Counted from the stretch's first letter, positions 53,363 to 62,223 are shown. The stretch is DNA of 64,000 nucleotides from an uncultured Sulfitobacter sp. (GCF_947502895.1 NZ_CANNBM010000007.1:1-64000); one strand, 5' to 3'. The notes: generated by a model from the sequence alone, not told the origin. A program made the numbers and translations.

Positions 53363-54144
53363 GCGGCAGGCTCCGCATTTGCATCCGTGTCAGCGGGGGC
53401 AGGGCGGCAGACAAAGCTGTGGATGTTGGCACCCAGCAGGCGGGTGTCCACATCATTGGGCGTCACGAAATCAACAACGCGGAATTCGACCGGCAGATAA
53501 TTTGCCGCGCGCACATGCTCGGGCATCAGATCCAGTGTGGCACGGAAGCGGGCGATGTTGCCCTGCTCGGTAATCTCGATATCTGCGCTCTGGCCTACGG
53601 CCTGAACCGACAGCCCCTCCATCTGAGCGGCCTTCATCACATAGCCTTCGATCACGATTTGTTGGGCGAAATTGCCCAGATGCGGCACGCAGGCCACCGA
53701 CATCTCGCCCGGGCGCATCCAGCGGTGGCAGACGTCTTCGCTGGTCTCCATGGGATACCAGCCGTCGGCCAGAATTTCGGGACCAAAGCTAAAGCTTTTC
53801 TCCCGTGCGCCCAAAGCCTCGTTGCGCGCACCATAAGCGGCAATCACCATGGGATCTTCGTAGATCGAGGCGGGGTCGTGGGGGTTGCGGCTCTCCAGCT
53901 CGAGGCGCATCAGATAGACCTGTGCCTGCATTTCGCTGATACGCTTGTTGACCAGCGCATAAAGCTGCGCTGGCGAAAGCTCTCCCTGAACGGCATTTGC
54001 TGCCTCGAAGACCTGCGCGATATGGGCCGGAATATTGGCCAGTGCGGCCATGTCCACTTGTGTGCTGACATGGTGGCGGGTCCGGTCAAGCTGCATCAGC
54101 ATGCTGACTTCAGCGGCGAGTTCGGCGGCGGTTTTATCGCTCAT
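53359..54144 (-). CDS. Hypothetical protein in the Kdo/glycosyltransferase operon
   Basis: I do not recognise a family. The 261-residue protein is soluble, with no signal peptide. It has a helical N-terminal half (AAELAAEVSMLMQLD, AQLYALVNKRISEMQAQVYLMRLELES) and a beta-rich C-terminal half with several W, H and C residues (DGWYPMETSEDVCHRWMRPG, ACVPHLGNFAQQIVIEGYVM). The C-terminal half reads like a small sandwich domain as found with glycan-modifying enzymes. The ATG at 54144 has an aaaggacc ribosome binding site; the frame is open 21 codons further up. It lies 59 bases after kdsA and overlaps the GT4 gene by ATGA, so it is translationally coupled to it. Confidence 0.7.
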   Translation of the reverse strand: MSDKTAAELAAEVSMLMQLDRTRHHVSTQVDMAALANIPAHIAQVFEAANAVQGELSPAQLYALVNKRISEMQAQVYLMRLELESRNPHDPASIYEDPMVIAAYGARNEALGAREKSFSFGPEILADGWYPMETSEDVCHRWMRPGEMSVACVPHLGNFAQQIVIEGYVMKAAQMEGLSVQAVGQSADIEITEQGNIARFRATLDLMPEHVRAANYLPVEFRVVDFVTPNDVDTRLLGANIHSFVCRPAPADTDANAEPAA

Positions 54145-54203
54145 CGGATTGGTCCTTTGTGGCGGGTCGTGCGGGGTGGGCACATCAGCAGGGTGCTGGC
54201 TGC

Positions 54204-55055
54204 TCAATCGGTCAGGTTCAGCGGCTCTTGGGATTTGGTCAGATCGTCGATGCTGCGCAACTGGCCGATCAGCTGGGCCATCTTGTGCACGGGGATCATG
54301 TTGGGCCCGTCGCTGGGGGCATTGTCGGGGTCTTCGTGGGTTTCGATGAACAGGGCCGAGACACCGATGGACACGGCCGCACGCGCCAGAACGGGGGCGA
54401 ACTCCCGCTGCCCGCCGCTGGTGGTGCCTTGCCCGCCAGGCTGCTGGACCGAATGGGTCGCATCGAACACAACAGGATATCCAGTGGACGCCATGGTGGG
54501 CAGGCCGCGGAAATCACTGACAAGCGTGTTATAGCCAAACGAGGTGCCGCGATCACACAGCATGATCTTGTCATTGCCGGTGGAGGCAATTTTTTCGGCC
54601 ACATTGCCCATGTCCCAAGGCGCAAGGAACTGGCCCTTTTTGACGTTGATTGCACAGCCGGTTTTGCCTGCGGCCAGCAACAGATCGGTCTGGCGGCACA
54701 AGAACGCAGGGATCTGGATGACGTCCACCGCCTCGCCTGCGGGTGCGCATTGGGCTGCATCATGCACATCTGTCAGGATCGGGCAGCCGAATTCTTCGCG
54801 GATTTTGGACAGGATGGTCAGGCCTTCTTCCATGCCAAGCCCGCGCATGGTGGTGATGGACGAGCGGTTGGCCTTGTCATAGCTGGCCTTGAAGATAAAG
54901 CGCGTGCCCGTGGGCGCGCAGGCCTCGGCGATTTTCTCGGCCATCATGCGGGCATGATCGAGGGATTCTAGCTGGCAGGGGCCGGTGATCAGGGCAAAGG
55001 GGTTTTTGCCGCCGATTGCGATATCGCCTACGGTTACTGTTTTTGTCTCTATCAT
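54204..55055 (-). CDS. kdsA: 3-deoxy-8-phosphooctulonate synthase (KDO-8-P synthase)
   Basis: Condenses phosphoenolpyruvate with arabinose-5-phosphate to Kdo-8-phosphate. The 283-residue protein has the signature blocks ALITGPCQLES (residues 21-31), FKASYDKANRSS, ILTDVHDAAQC, IPAFLCRQTDLL, VKKGQFLAPWDM, LCDRGTSFGYN and DATHSVQQPGG. It lies between kdsB and the hypothetical 261-residue gene on the minus strand. Kdo here is probably for the capsule linker. Confidence 0.95.
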   Translation of the reverse strand: MIETKTVTVGDIAIGGKNPFALITGPCQLESLDHARMMAEKIAEACAPTGTRFIFKASYDKANRSSITTMRGLGMEEGLTILSKIREEFGCPILTDVHDAAQCAPAGEAVDVIQIPAFLCRQTDLLLAAGKTGCAINVKKGQFLAPWDMGNVAEKIASTGNDKIMLCDRGTSFGYNTLVSDFRGLPTMASTGYPVVFDATHSVQQPGGQGTTSGGQREFAPVLARAAVSIGVSALFIETHEDPDNAPSDGPNMIPVHKMAQLIGQLRSIDDLTKSQEPLNLTD

Positions 55056-55112
55056 GGCAGTGCCTTTCCAATTTTGGGGGCGGATTTTCTAAAGGGTCTC
55101 TAAAATAAGGGG

Positions 55113-55901
55113 CTACATAGCCGCAAGGGCAGCCTCGATGCGTGGTACGTCCGAGGGGTTGTTCAACTCCCAGAACACGCGCCCGCGCGCATCCACCTCG
55201 ACACAGCGCACCGGTGTGCCTGCGTGCAAGAAGCGCAACTGCTCCAGCCCCTCCAGCGTTTCCAGCTGGCAGACGGGATGGGCCATGTAGGCCGCCAGTG
55301 CGTCGGGACGGTAGGCATAGACGCCCACGTGGTGAAAGACAGGGATCGGCTCGGGCATCTTGCCCGGATCGATGTAGGGCAGCACTTCTTTGGAGAAGTA
55401 GAGCGCGTTCATATTGGCATCGAACACAGCCGTCGTGCCGCCGACGCGGCCCTGGGCGCGGTCTTCTTTGAAGGCATCATATGTGTCGCGGTCACAGCGC
55501 AGCACGGGCGTGGCCATGCCAACGCTGGCGTCCGCTTTCATCGCCTCGATCAGCGCCTCGACAAACCACGGGGGTGTCAGCGGTGCGTCGCCCTGAAAGT
55601 TCACGATCAGATCGGCCTCGATGCCCGATTTGGCCATGGCATCGGCACAGCGCGCTGTGCCGTTCTCGCAGGCCTCGTCGGTCATTACCACATCGGCACC
55701 GAATGCCTTTGCAGCATCGGCGATACGGTCGTCATCGGTGGCCACATAGACGGCATCCACACCCTTGATCTGGCAGGCCGCTTCCCAGCTCATCTGGATG
55801 AGGGTTTTCTCGCTGCCGTCTTTCTGGCGCAGGGTGGCCAGCGGTTTGGCAGGATAGCGGGTCGAGGCATAGCGTGCAGGGATGAAAATAATCGTTTTCA
55901 T
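55113..55901 (-). CDS. kdsB: 3-deoxy-manno-octulosonate cytidylyltransferase (CMP-KDO synthetase)
   Basis: Activates Kdo with CTP to CMP-Kdo, the donor for Kdo transferases. The 262-residue protein has the N-terminal IIFIPARYASTRYPAKPLA, VDAVYVATDDDRIADA, CENGTARCADA, LIVNFQGDAPL and the later VGVYAYRPDAL, all typical of KdsB. It is followed after 57 bases by kdsA and preceded by kdsD at a 157-base distance that contains a hairpin. Confidence 0.95.
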   Translation of the reverse strand: MKTIIFIPARYASTRYPAKPLATLRQKDGSEKTLIQMSWEAACQIKGVDAVYVATDDDRIADAAKAFGADVVMTDEACENGTARCADAMAKSGIEADLIVNFQGDAPLTPPWFVEALIEAMKADASVGMATPVLRCDRDTYDAFKEDRAQGRVGGTTAVFDANMNALYFSKEVLPYIDPGKMPEPIPVFHHVGVYAYRPDALAAYMAHPVCQLETLEGLEQLRFLHAGTPVRCVEVDARGRVFWELNNPSDVPRIEAALAAM

Positions 55902-56007
55902 AAAATCTCCGGTGGGCGCAAAAGACAGGTCCGCTCCGATCAGGGAGAGGGGTTATCTTTGCTTAGAACATCTGGTGAAGCTGTTGAACCATAATATGTA
56001 GAAGTGC

Positions 56008-56048
56008 GGGATGCGCGCAGCGGGCAAGCGGCCCTGTGCGCGCATCCC
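56008..56048 (-). terminator. Hairpin after kdsD
   Basis: A perfect 12-bp stem (gggatgcgcgca 56008-56019, tgcgcgcatccc 56037-56048) with a 17-base loop begins 11 bases past the kdsD stop on the minus strand. No clear T-run follows, so it may be a weak terminator or an mRNA-stabilising element between kdsD and kdsB. Confidence 0.4.
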
Positions 56049-56058
56049 CGCGCATTGT

Positions 56059-57030
56059 TCAGGCGACGCCTGCGCGCAGCAGATCGTGGATGTGCAATAC
56101 GCCGACAGGAACATTATCATCGCCTGCGACCAGCAGCACATTGACCTTACGCTCGTTCAGGATGGCCAGTGCTTCGGGGGCCAGCATATCGGGGGCCACC
56201 ACCAGCGGGGTACGGTTGGCGATCTGGGCGGCGTTGCGCTCCATCAGGCCGTCCATGTTGCGGCGCAAATCGCCATCGGTGATCACACCTGACAGCACAC
56301 CCTCCTTGATCAATACCGCGATGCCGAACCCCTTGGAGGTCATGGCCATGAGCACATCGTTCATACTGGCGTCTTCTTCCAGCACGGGAATATCGTCGCC
56401 CTTGTGCATCAACTCCGAGACCGTGCGCATCTGCGCGCCCAGCTTGCCGCCCGGATGGTAGATGCCGAAATCTTCGGGTGCAAAGCTGCGTTGCTCCATC
56501 AGCGCCACAGCCAGTGCATCGCCCATGGCCAGCGTCAGGGTCGTAGAAGTGGTAGGCGCCATCCCGATCGAGCAGGCCTCGGGCAGTTTGGGCAGGGTCA
56601 GCTTGTAATCGGCAGCCTGCATCAGGGTGCTGCCCGCATTCGAGGAGATCCCGATCATCGGGATCGAAAAGCGCTGGGTGTGATAGACCATATCGCGCAA
56701 TTCGGCAGTTTCGCCCGAATTGGAGATCAGCACGCAGACATCATCGCGTCCGACCATGCCCAGATCACCATGGGAGGCTTCGGCGCAATGCACAAAATAT
56801 GACGGCGTGCCGGTCGAGGCCAGCGTGGCCGCGATCTTGCGCCCGATATGGCCCGATTTGCCGATGCCCGAAATGATCACACGGCCTTTGCAGGCCAGAA
56901 TGGCACGTACGGCGGCGCTGAAATCAGGGGCAAGGTTTTTGGCCATATAGCTTAGTGCGTCGGCCTCGACATCCAGAACGCGGGCGGCACTTTTGGCGAT
57001 GGCTGTATCTTGATCGGCGGTGGTGGTCAT
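56059..57030 (-). CDS. kdsD: D-arabinose-5-phosphate isomerase (KdsD/KpsF)
   Basis: Interconverts ribulose-5-phosphate and arabinose-5-phosphate, the first step to Kdo. The 323-residue protein has an N-terminal SIS domain (about 40-175, VIISGIGKSGHIGRKIAATLASTG, CAEASHGDLGMV, LISNSGETAEL) followed by two CBS domains (about 205-320, MHKGDDIPVLEEDASMNDVL, GVITDGDLRRNM). In capsule loci this paralogue is named kpsF. It starts the Kdo gene group and is divergent from the KpsS-like gene across a 564-base gap. Confidence 0.93.
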   Translation of the reverse strand: MTTTADQDTAIAKSAARVLDVEADALSYMAKNLAPDFSAAVRAILACKGRVIISGIGKSGHIGRKIAATLASTGTPSYFVHCAEASHGDLGMVGRDDVCVLISNSGETAELRDMVYHTQRFSIPMIGISSNAGSTLMQAADYKLTLPKLPEACSIGMAPTTSTTLTLAMGDALAVALMEQRSFAPEDFGIYHPGGKLGAQMRTVSELMHKGDDIPVLEEDASMNDVLMAMTSKGFGIAVLIKEGVLSGVITDGDLRRNMDGLMERNAAQIANRTPLVVAPDMLAPEALAILNERKVNVLLVAGDDNVPVGVLHIHDLLRAGVA

Positions 57031-57594
57031 ATGGGGTGCCTTTGAATTGCGAGTATTAATGGGTGCGGCCTAACACGGCTGCTGTGGGAAAGTCATGAGA
57101 CGATTATTGCGTGCGCAGCGTGCAACGCCCGGACGGCCTGTTGTACGCGGCGCGCACGGGAAAGGCGTATGGCATAGCTGCTCCTCTGGGCCGTTTATCA
57201 AGGCCGTTTTGTACAGGCAAGCAAGGTATCCCCCTGTTGCTGTATGTCTGAAATTTCCGTGGCCTGCCGAGTGTAAATAAGACCCGTTGATGCAATGCCG
57301 CAGCTTGAAATATACAGTCAAATATATCCATAATGCCAAAGTTATGCAAGATGATGCACTGGCATACTGTGCCGTGTACATGCTGTACCTGCGGGCAGGC
57401 ATGGGCCAGTCCTGTCTGGTCCGCGCTTGGGCGCCTATTTTTTGTGCGCCTTTTAAGGCATTGAAAAAATTGAAAATTTGCACATCTTGCTTTACGATAG
57501 CGACCTGTTTAGACAGAGGCCATTCTTATTGTAATGCGCATGTTTATTATGACCGGTTACAAAATTCATGGATGACGCACAAGGAAGCTCAGGT
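57031..57594. other. AT-rich divergent intergenic region between kdsD and the KpsS-like gene
   Basis: No gene is supported. A 126-codon frame on the plus strand from 57287 overlaps the next gene and has no family sequence or ribosome binding site. The region is clearly richer in A and T than the flanking genes and should hold promoters in both directions, including the candidate at 57305-57334. Confidence 0.5.
57305..57334 (+). promoter_or_regulatory. Candidate promoter upstream of the KpsS-like gene
   Basis: ttgaaa (57305-57310) and cataat (57329-57334) are 18 bases apart and close to the sigma-70 consensus. The start codon is 260 bases further on, so the leader would be long. Confidence 0.3.
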
Positions 57595-59454
57595 ATGCTC
57601 AATATCGCATTGGCAGATTCATTTCATCTGCATCAGCGAAATTTCCCCTCTCTGTTTAAAGTATTAGAAAGCGACCGATTTAACACCACGACATTGCTGG
57701 ACAAGGAACAAGACGGCTTTGGCCTGATTACCTGTCTGGGCAATTACACCGATCTTTCAGGGCGTGTCAGCGCGCTGATGGCACGCTCGATCCAGACGCA
57801 GGCGGATGTTTTCGCCACTTGGGATGCCGACCGCCTTTATGGCGCACAGGTGGCGCATCTGGATTTATGGCCGCTGTGCCGCTCCGAGATGCTGGCCTAT
57901 CTGCTCAGTTTTGATAACTGGCAGACAGATATTATGCCCAAGGACGACCGTGCGATTTTCGACAAGGCCTTTGCCGAGGATCACGCTACCCTGACGCTGA
58001 ATATGGCAGCGGCGAACCACTGGCTCAACCACTGGTACGACATGCGGGCGGATATTTTCAAAAACCATTTCTGCTGCATTTTCTCGGGCTCCATGATCTA
58101 CACACGGACCCTGATGGTGCTGTTGCGGCGCAGCCCGACGCGCGCGCTGGTGATGGAAAGCACCTTTACGGGTAATGATTTCCTGTTAGAGGAAATGTAT
58201 CACCCCATCGCCAACAATCTGGGTGTGCAGCATGCAAACCTGCGCGCCACGCGCCGCGATCCCGCGCTTGAGGCGCCCAATCTCTATGACCGCGAGGTTA
58301 TCAAGGCGCGCAACAAGGTGATGACCGCCAAGAACAAGAACGTCGTCCAGCCTCCGCCACGCGATCTGCCACGTTTTGCCAATGATGCGCCACAGGCGTT
58401 GATCGTGGGGCAGGTGGTCAATGATTTCTCGCTGATCGAAGACGGCTTTCCCTATGTTTCCTCTGTGCCGGTTTACCGTGAAATGATCGCGCGCCTGCTG
58501 GAAGAGACCAATTGCAATATCATCTTCAAGGCGCACCCTTGGGAAAACAAGAAAGTGCATCTGCGCACGCCACGCACCTTTGATGCGCTGGCGGAATATG
58601 TGTCGGGCCTGCCCGATGACAAACGCGCCCGCGTGCTGTTGGTGGAAGACGTCAACATGCAATCACTGCTGGAGGACAGCCAGTTTTGCCTGACCTTTAC
58701 CTCGCAGACAGGGATCGAGGCGGCGATGCTGGGCCTCAAGCCTATCGTGCTGGGCCATGCCTTTTATTCGGGTGCGGGATTTACCCATGATTGCCCCGAT
58801 CTGGATGCGGTTGTGGCGGCAGTCAACAGCGGTGAGGGTCTGTTGGACCTGAGTGGCTACCGCGCTGTTGATCGCTTTTTGGTCGATCTGTTCCAATACG
58901 GGTCGGTATCCGTGCATGGCTCGGGCGAGCGCAAGATTGCACAAATGCTGGTGCGCCACATTCCGCTGGAGCAGAAAACCCATTTGCGCATGGAAATGGA
59001 ACTGGGCCAGACCGCCCTGCGCCCGCGCGCCGATCCGTCCGAATGGTCGGGTGTGTTGCGCATGAAAGGGCCGCTGCCACCTGACGAGGAAGTGGCCGTC
59101 ATGGCACAAATGCTGACGTTTGCCTTGCCCGATTTTCCGGGTAGCTTTGACAGCACCGATACACAATACACATTGCGCTGCCGCGTCAGCAATAAATCAC
59201 AGCACGCCATCCCTCTTTCCAAGGGGGGCAAGCTGTTCAACCTGTCCTATCATATCTTCAACGAAGCCGGAGAGCGGGTTGTGCTGAACGGCCTGATGAC
59301 GCCCTTGTTGCGTGAGCTTCATGACAGCTACGAGGCCGAAATCGCATTCCAGACCCCCGAAGAAGCCGGCAAATATACGATCGTGCCGGCCCTGCTTTAT
59401 ACCGGCGTTTGCTGGCTGGACAGCGCTACATCCTGGGAGTTTACCGTTGCATAA
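57595..59454 (+). CDS. Capsule polysaccharide synthesis protein, KpsS-like
   Basis: The 619-residue protein is related to the capsule synthesis family of KpsS/KpsC, known as beta-Kdo transferases that build the lipid linker of group 2 capsules. Key blocks are LIVGQVVNDFSLIEDGFP (about 275), NIIFKAHPWENKKVHLR (about 310) and VNMQSLLEDSQFCLTFTSQTGIEAAMLGLKPIVLG (about 350, shortened: FTSQTGIEAAMLGLKP). The last 130 residues form an added beta-sandwich-like domain (FPGSFDSTDTQYTLRCRVSN). The ATG at 57595 has an aaggaag ribosome binding site; a start nine codons earlier is less good. KpsC itself is not in the window. The following gene overlaps its stop codon. Confidence 0.78.
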   Translation: MLNIALADSFHLHQRNFPSLFKVLESDRFNTTTLLDKEQDGFGLITCLGNYTDLSGRVSALMARSIQTQADVFATWDADRLYGAQVAHLDLWPLCRSEMLAYLLSFDNWQTDIMPKDDRAIFDKAFAEDHATLTLNMAAANHWLNHWYDMRADIFKNHFCCIFSGSMIYTRTLMVLLRRSPTRALVMESTFTGNDFLLEEMYHPIANNLGVQHANLRATRRDPALEAPNLYDREVIKARNKVMTAKNKNVVQPPPRDLPRFANDAPQALIVGQVVNDFSLIEDGFPYVSSVPVYREMIARLLEETNCNIIFKAHPWENKKVHLRTPRTFDALAEYVSGLPDDKRARVLLVEDVNMQSLLEDSQFCLTFTSQTGIEAAMLGLKPIVLGHAFYSGAGFTHDCPDLDAVVAAVNSGEGLLDLSGYRAVDRFLVDLFQYGSVSVHGSGERKIAQMLVRHIPLEQKTHLRMEMELGQTALRPRADPSEWSGVLRMKGPLPPDEEVAVMAQMLTFALPDFPGSFDSTDTQYTLRCRVSNKSQHAIPLSKGGKLFNLSYHIFNEAGERVVLNGLMTPLLRELHDSYEAEIAFQTPEEAGKYTIVPALLYTGVCWLDSATSWEFTVA

Positions 59455-60439
59455 AATTGCCACTGAGGATTTTAAATCCACCTTGCCGGAGGGCGTGAAT
59501 TATCCGCTTACCGTCAATTTCGTTGTCAGCAAAGATCTTAAATCCAAGATATTTTACGACATTTTCAAACGCTACATGCAGTTCGATCCAAGTCTGATCA
59601 AGCTGGAGGTCAGCGAAGAACCCGTCGAGGGTGCGGACATCTATCACTATCACCGCCCGCATCTCGAAGACACACTCAAGGCGCCTGCGGTTGTGACCGT
59701 GCACCATGATCCGCGCGAAATGGATCCGTGGGTGGACGCCAATAAATTCTGGCGTGTCTATAAGCAGGCCGTGGGTATTGTGTGCCTGAACTCCCTACAG
59801 CAGGCCGATCTGGCGCATGTGGGGCTCGAGCATACCCGCGTTATTCCACACGGTTTTGATACGACCATCTTCCAGCGGCGCAAAAAGACGTTTGATCCGG
59901 ACGGCAAGATCAACATCGGGTACGTCTCCAAGCGCTATGGAAGGCGCGTCAAGGGCGACACCTATTTGTTCGAGTGTCTGGAAATCTTGTCGCCCGAGCA
60001 TGTACGCTTTACCCTCGTGGGCGAAGGCCGCGCACTGGATGCCGCGCGCATGCGCGATATGGGATATGAGGTAGAGGTGTTTGAAAACATCCCCTATCGC
60101 TTGTTCGGCTCGCTTTATGACAACATGGATTTTCTGATGATGGTCTCGACCTACGAGGGGGGGCCGGCCAACCTGCCCGAAGCGCTGGCAAGCTCGACGC
60201 CGGTGCTGGCCTCGCGGGTGGGGATGGTGCCTGATCTGGTTCGCGACGGCGAGAACGGTGTGATCCTGTCAGGTGACATCCGCCGCGATGCGCCTGTCTT
60301 GCGCGCCTTGATGCACAACACAGACGGCATCACCGACCATCTGTTCGAGGGCGCGCACGAGAGCGATACAGTGATCACATGGGAAGATGTGATTGCCAGC
60401 CACATCCAGTATTACAGCGAAATCATGCTGAAACCCTGA
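59447..60439 (+). CDS. Glycosyltransferase family 4 protein with TTG start
   Basis: The 330-residue GT-B enzyme has ADIYHYHRPHLED, VTVHHDPREMDPW and IVCLNSLQQADL in the N-terminal half, and VIPHGFDTTIF, LVGEGRALDAARM and MMVSTYEGGPANLPEALASSTPVLAS (shortened: YEGGPANLPEALASS) in the donor half. The frame is open from 59312, inside the previous gene. The likely start is TTG at 59447: gggag lies 8 bases ahead, and TTGCATAA overlaps the stop codon of the KpsS-like gene. The start suggests coupled and possibly low translation. Confidence 0.82.
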   Translation: MHKIATEDFKSTLPEGVNYPLTVNFVVSKDLKSKIFYDIFKRYMQFDPSLIKLEVSEEPVEGADIYHYHRPHLEDTLKAPAVVTVHHDPREMDPWVDANKFWRVYKQAVGIVCLNSLQQADLAHVGLEHTRVIPHGFDTTIFQRRKKTFDPDGKINIGYVSKRYGRRVKGDTYLFECLEILSPEHVRFTLVGEGRALDAARMRDMGYEVEVFENIPYRLFGSLYDNMDFLMMVSTYEGGPANLPEALASSTPVLASRVGMVPDLVRDGENGVILSGDIRRDAPVLRALMHNTDGITDHLFEGAHESDTVITWEDVIASHIQYYSEIMLKP

Positions 60440-60495
60440 AGGCAGGCGCCAAACTTCGCGATCTTGTGAGGGTTTGAAGGCTAGCATCTTGCCAA

Positions 60496-60539
60496 GGCGG
60501 GCAATCCATATCAAATTGCCCGCCACCGCCAATGGCGGT
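60496..60539 (+). other. Two tandem hairpins between the GT4 and sulfotransferase genes
   Basis: The first stem is ggcgggcaat/attgcccgcc (60496-60505 and 60515-60524, 9-base loop). Directly adjoining it is accgcc-aat-ggcggt (60525-60539). There is no T-run. The pair could stabilise the upstream mRNA or weaken read-through; the next start codon is 26 bases further on. Confidence 0.5.
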
Positions 60540-60565
60540 AGATCCTATGAGCAAAGAGTGAATTT

Positions 60566-61216
60566 ATGATACTATGTAGCGGTTGCTCCAAGTCGGGAAC
60601 CCATTTCCTGACAAGCCTGATGGTGGCTATGGGCAAGGAGCAGTTGGGTGGCACGTTGATAAAGCGGCCCAAATCCAAGCTTTTCAGCACCAGCAAGCGG
60701 CCTCTGTCGGATTTGCTCTCGCAAGACAATAGCCACTTCATGCATGGCCATGTGATCTATCGTGCGCCTTTGGTAAAACGGCTGTCCGAGCATCGGCATC
60801 TGTTCATCCTGCGCCACCCGCGCAACATCGCCATCAGCTGGATGCGCCACCGCATCAAACAAAACCCCGAGCTTGAGGCCGGTCCAGTCCTGCTTGAACA
60901 GATTATCCGTGGCGGCATGTTCGGCCATGAGGTGCCAAAGTTCATTTCCCTGCATCTGGACTGGCAGCATGAGCCCGAGACCCTAACCGTGCGTTTCGAG
61001 GATCTGGCAGCCCGTGACATGGCCGTGCTGGAAAAAATCTGCGCCTATGTGGGCGAGCCGACCAATCCCGATCTCTACGACAAAGCCTTTGGCGCCAGCT
61101 CGACCTTCACAGGGTCCTTTAGCACATGGTCGGATAATCCGATCTGGACCGATGCGGTTGAACAGGCTTGGCAGGACACAGGCGGCCCACGGGTAGAGGA
61201 AGCCGCAGGCTATTGA
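60566..61216 (+). CDS. Sulfotransferase family protein
   Basis: The 216-residue cytoplasmic protein probably transfers sulfate from PAPS to a glycan. It has the 5'-phosphosulfate loop ILCSGCSKSGTHFLTSLM at the very N-terminus, the 3'-phosphate segment HLFILRHPRNIAISWMRHR (about 78-96) and the late DWQHEPETLTVRFEDLAA typical of the family. The ATG is right at the usual domain start. It follows the GT4 gene after 126 bases with two hairpins and precedes a second sulfotransferase-like gene. Confidence 0.8.
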   Translation: MILCSGCSKSGTHFLTSLMVAMGKEQLGGTLIKRPKSKLFSTSKRPLSDLLSQDNSHFMHGHVIYRAPLVKRLSEHRHLFILRHPRNIAISWMRHRIKQNPELEAGPVLLEQIIRGGMFGHEVPKFISLHLDWQHEPETLTVRFEDLAARDMAVLEKICAYVGEPTNPDLYDKAFGASSTFTGSFSTWSDNPIWTDAVEQAWQDTGGPRVEEAAGY

Positions 61217-61277
61217 TCGTGTGCGGTGGTCGGGACGCGCAGAATAGATTTTCAACGAGCGTTTTCGAGAGACTGAA

Positions 61278-62099
61278 ATGAATTACGTATATATCGGGGC
61301 TGAAAAGACCTCGACCACCTATCTTCAACGGCTGTTCAATTCCAACAAGGCGGCTTTTGCCGAACAAGCCGGTATTACATATCTGTCTGCCCATGCCATG
61401 AGCAAAAATATGGTGGCGGCGGCCAAGGAGGGGCGTGTGATGCGCCTGCCGGAAAAGGTCAGTGTGGCGGGAGACCGCAATCTGATGATCTCGGAGTTTT
61501 TCTACCGTGATCTGAATACGCAAAAGCGCATAACAGGACTAAAGCCTATTCTGGATGCAGCCCTGCCGGGGCCATACCGCGTGGTGATGTATGTGCGCGA
61601 CCAGACCGATTGGATCGTCAGCTATTATTCCACCTATATCAAACGCGGCGGTGTGCTGACCTTCGAGGAATACGTGAATTTCATTCTGGAGCGTAAACAG
61701 TCGCTGCATTTTGCAAAATCTGTGGGCTATTGGCAGGCGGTGTTCGGCGATGCGCTGGATGTGTATCACTACAAAGGCGGCACCGTGCTGCACGAGTTGC
61801 TGGAACGGTTTGACGTCACGCTTGATCAGGTGACATTCAAAGATCCCGGGCATGCCAACGTGAGCCTGCCTGTCGAGAGCATGGAAATCTTGCGCCATGC
61901 CAACAGTGCCATGCGCGATATGCCAAATGGTGCGGCCAAGGATGCGCTGCAAAAAGCGCTCAAGAACACTGTGATGGATCATGCTTATGGCGTGCATAAA
62001 TTGCAGGCCGATGCCACATTACGCGCCCGCATCGTGGCGCATTTTTCCGAAGGCAACAGGGCTTTGAACGCTGCACGGGGGATGAGCCTGCCTGAATAG
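61278..62099 (+). CDS. Sulfotransferase-like protein
   Basis: The 273-residue protein has an N-terminal P-loop-like motif YVYIGAEKTSTTYLQRLF (residues 3-20) similar to the sulfate-donor loop. The segment YRVVMYVRDQTDWIVSYYSTYIKRGG (about 98-123) sits where the 3'-phosphate site should be. The lysine of KTSTT fits the catalytic lysine of the family. It is the last plus-strand gene of this operon and converges with the RTX gene. Confidence in catalysis is moderate because overall similarity is low. Confidence 0.68.
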   Translation: MNYVYIGAEKTSTTYLQRLFNSNKAAFAEQAGITYLSAHAMSKNMVAAAKEGRVMRLPEKVSVAGDRNLMISEFFYRDLNTQKRITGLKPILDAALPGPYRVVMYVRDQTDWIVSYYSTYIKRGGVLTFEEYVNFILERKQSLHFAKSVGYWQAVFGDALDVYHYKGGTVLHELLERFDVTLDQVTFKDPGHANVSLPVESMEILRHANSAMRDMPNGAAKDALQKALKNTVMDHAYGVHKLQADATLRARIVAHFSEGNRALNAARGMSLPE

Positions 62100-62163
62100 G
62101 GCAGCGATCCTCCCTCGTTTTTTCGCCTCTGAGGACATCCCATACATGATCGGTTGTTGCATA

Positions 62164-62191
62164 TAAAAATGGCGGCACCCTTGGGCCCGCC
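62164..62191 (-). terminator. Terminator of the RTX repeat gene
   Basis: On the minus strand the stem atggcgg/ccgccat (arms 62185-62191 and 62167-62173) is followed by tttttat. It lies about 80 bases past the stop of the gene at 62273, in the convergent gap, and is also placed to limit read-through into the plus-strand operon. Confidence 0.7.
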
Positions 62192-62223
62192 ATGTCTTTG
62201 CATCTTGTGTGATGCGGGGGTCA

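Noticed and set aside
57287..57667. Possible small protein of 126 residues in the kdsD upstream gap
   Set aside because: It is cysteine- and histidine-rich without pattern, lacks a ribosome binding site and runs into the well-supported KpsS-like gene in another frame.
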